Source: Methanobacterium sp.
GTDB taxonomy: Archaea; Methanobacteriota; Methanobacteria; Methanobacteriales; Methanobacteriaceae
DNA length: 6,616 nt
Direction of reading: 5' to 3'
NCBI GenBank assembly: GCA_021372715.1
Contig: JAJFTX010000039.1
Coordinates: forward strand, 1 to 6,616
Shown: piece by piece, positions 6,538 through 6,616 of the stretch
Layout of the letters: each line of letters begins with the position of its first letter
Numbering within the stretch: the stretch's first letter is position 1
Position numbers and translations under genes: made by a program
Notes under the pieces: generated by a model
Told to the model about the DNA's origin: nothing
Databases searched by the model: none
What the model saw: the letters and a program-made list of their open reading frames with translations, nothing else

Positions 6538-6544
6538 CAAAATC

Positions 6545-6616
6545 ATGACTACTACTTATGAAGATCACATAGAAAAATCCAAAACAATTGGAACAAAATT
6601 AACCCATAATGAATTT
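6545..6616 (+). CDS. Partial hypothetical protein, N-terminus only
   Basis: ATG at 6545 opens a frame of 24 codons with no stop before the right edge. The protein begins MTTTYEDHIEKS and then continues with a hydrophilic segment containing GTKLTHNEF. Support for its being real comes from the consensus box A at leaderless spacing. The TKLTHNEF segment faintly resembles the strand and turn before helix 1 of ribbon-helix-helix DNA-binding proteins, often written LTxEEF. That would fit the palindromic operator-like site overlapping its promoter, as for a self-regulating repressor. The visible part is far too short to assign a family, and I do not recognise the gene. Confidence 0.5.
   Translation, partial: MTTTYEDHIEKSKTIGTKLTHNEF

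Overview
The window looks like a chromosomal segment of a low-GC methanogenic euryarchaeon, most plausibly in or near Methanobacteriales. The evidence is the gene content: an archaeal Hef helicase-nuclease, an archaeal RecJ/GAN-type DHH nuclease, the AcnX-type large subunit of the archaeal mevalonate pathway dehydratase, and a TrmI-type tRNA methyltransferase. The 5' signals are also archaeal: TTTATATA-like box A elements and short AGGA or GGTGA ribosome-binding sites. The taxonomic placement is inference from sequence feel, not a search.

Layout. Four genes point left (minus strand). From right to left they are: a DHH-family RecJ-like nuclease (4531-5907); the AcnX/phosphomevalonate dehydratase large subunit (3312-4505, or 4517 with an alternative start), 25 nt behind it and probably co-transcribed; the Hef helicase/nuclease (738-3062), after a 249-nt AT-rich gap that probably holds its own promoter; and trmI (start at 615), running off the left edge without its last residues. 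A non-coding stretch of about 640 bp (5908-6544) separates this block from a rightward reading frame that starts at 6545 and runs off the right edge after 24 codons.

How the genes relate. The RecJ/GAN-like nuclease and Hef are both replication-fork and repair enzymes: Hef remodels and cuts stalled forks, and GAN is a 5'-3' single-strand exonuclease of the archaeal replisome. The AcnX gene serves isoprenoid (membrane lipid) synthesis and trmI serves tRNA stability. This is a mixed housekeeping neighbourhood, not an obvious dedicated system. All four proteins keep their catalytic motifs.

The most unusual part is the right-hand intergenic region. It holds a near-perfect 24-bp palindrome over the box A of the rightward frame, which appears leaderless. 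It also holds a possible three-way-junction fold, a G7 tract in very AT-rich DNA, and a second copy of the TATA motif of the DHH gene. I do not see a convincing undescribed system. No IS element, CRISPR array, tRNA or rRNA was seen.
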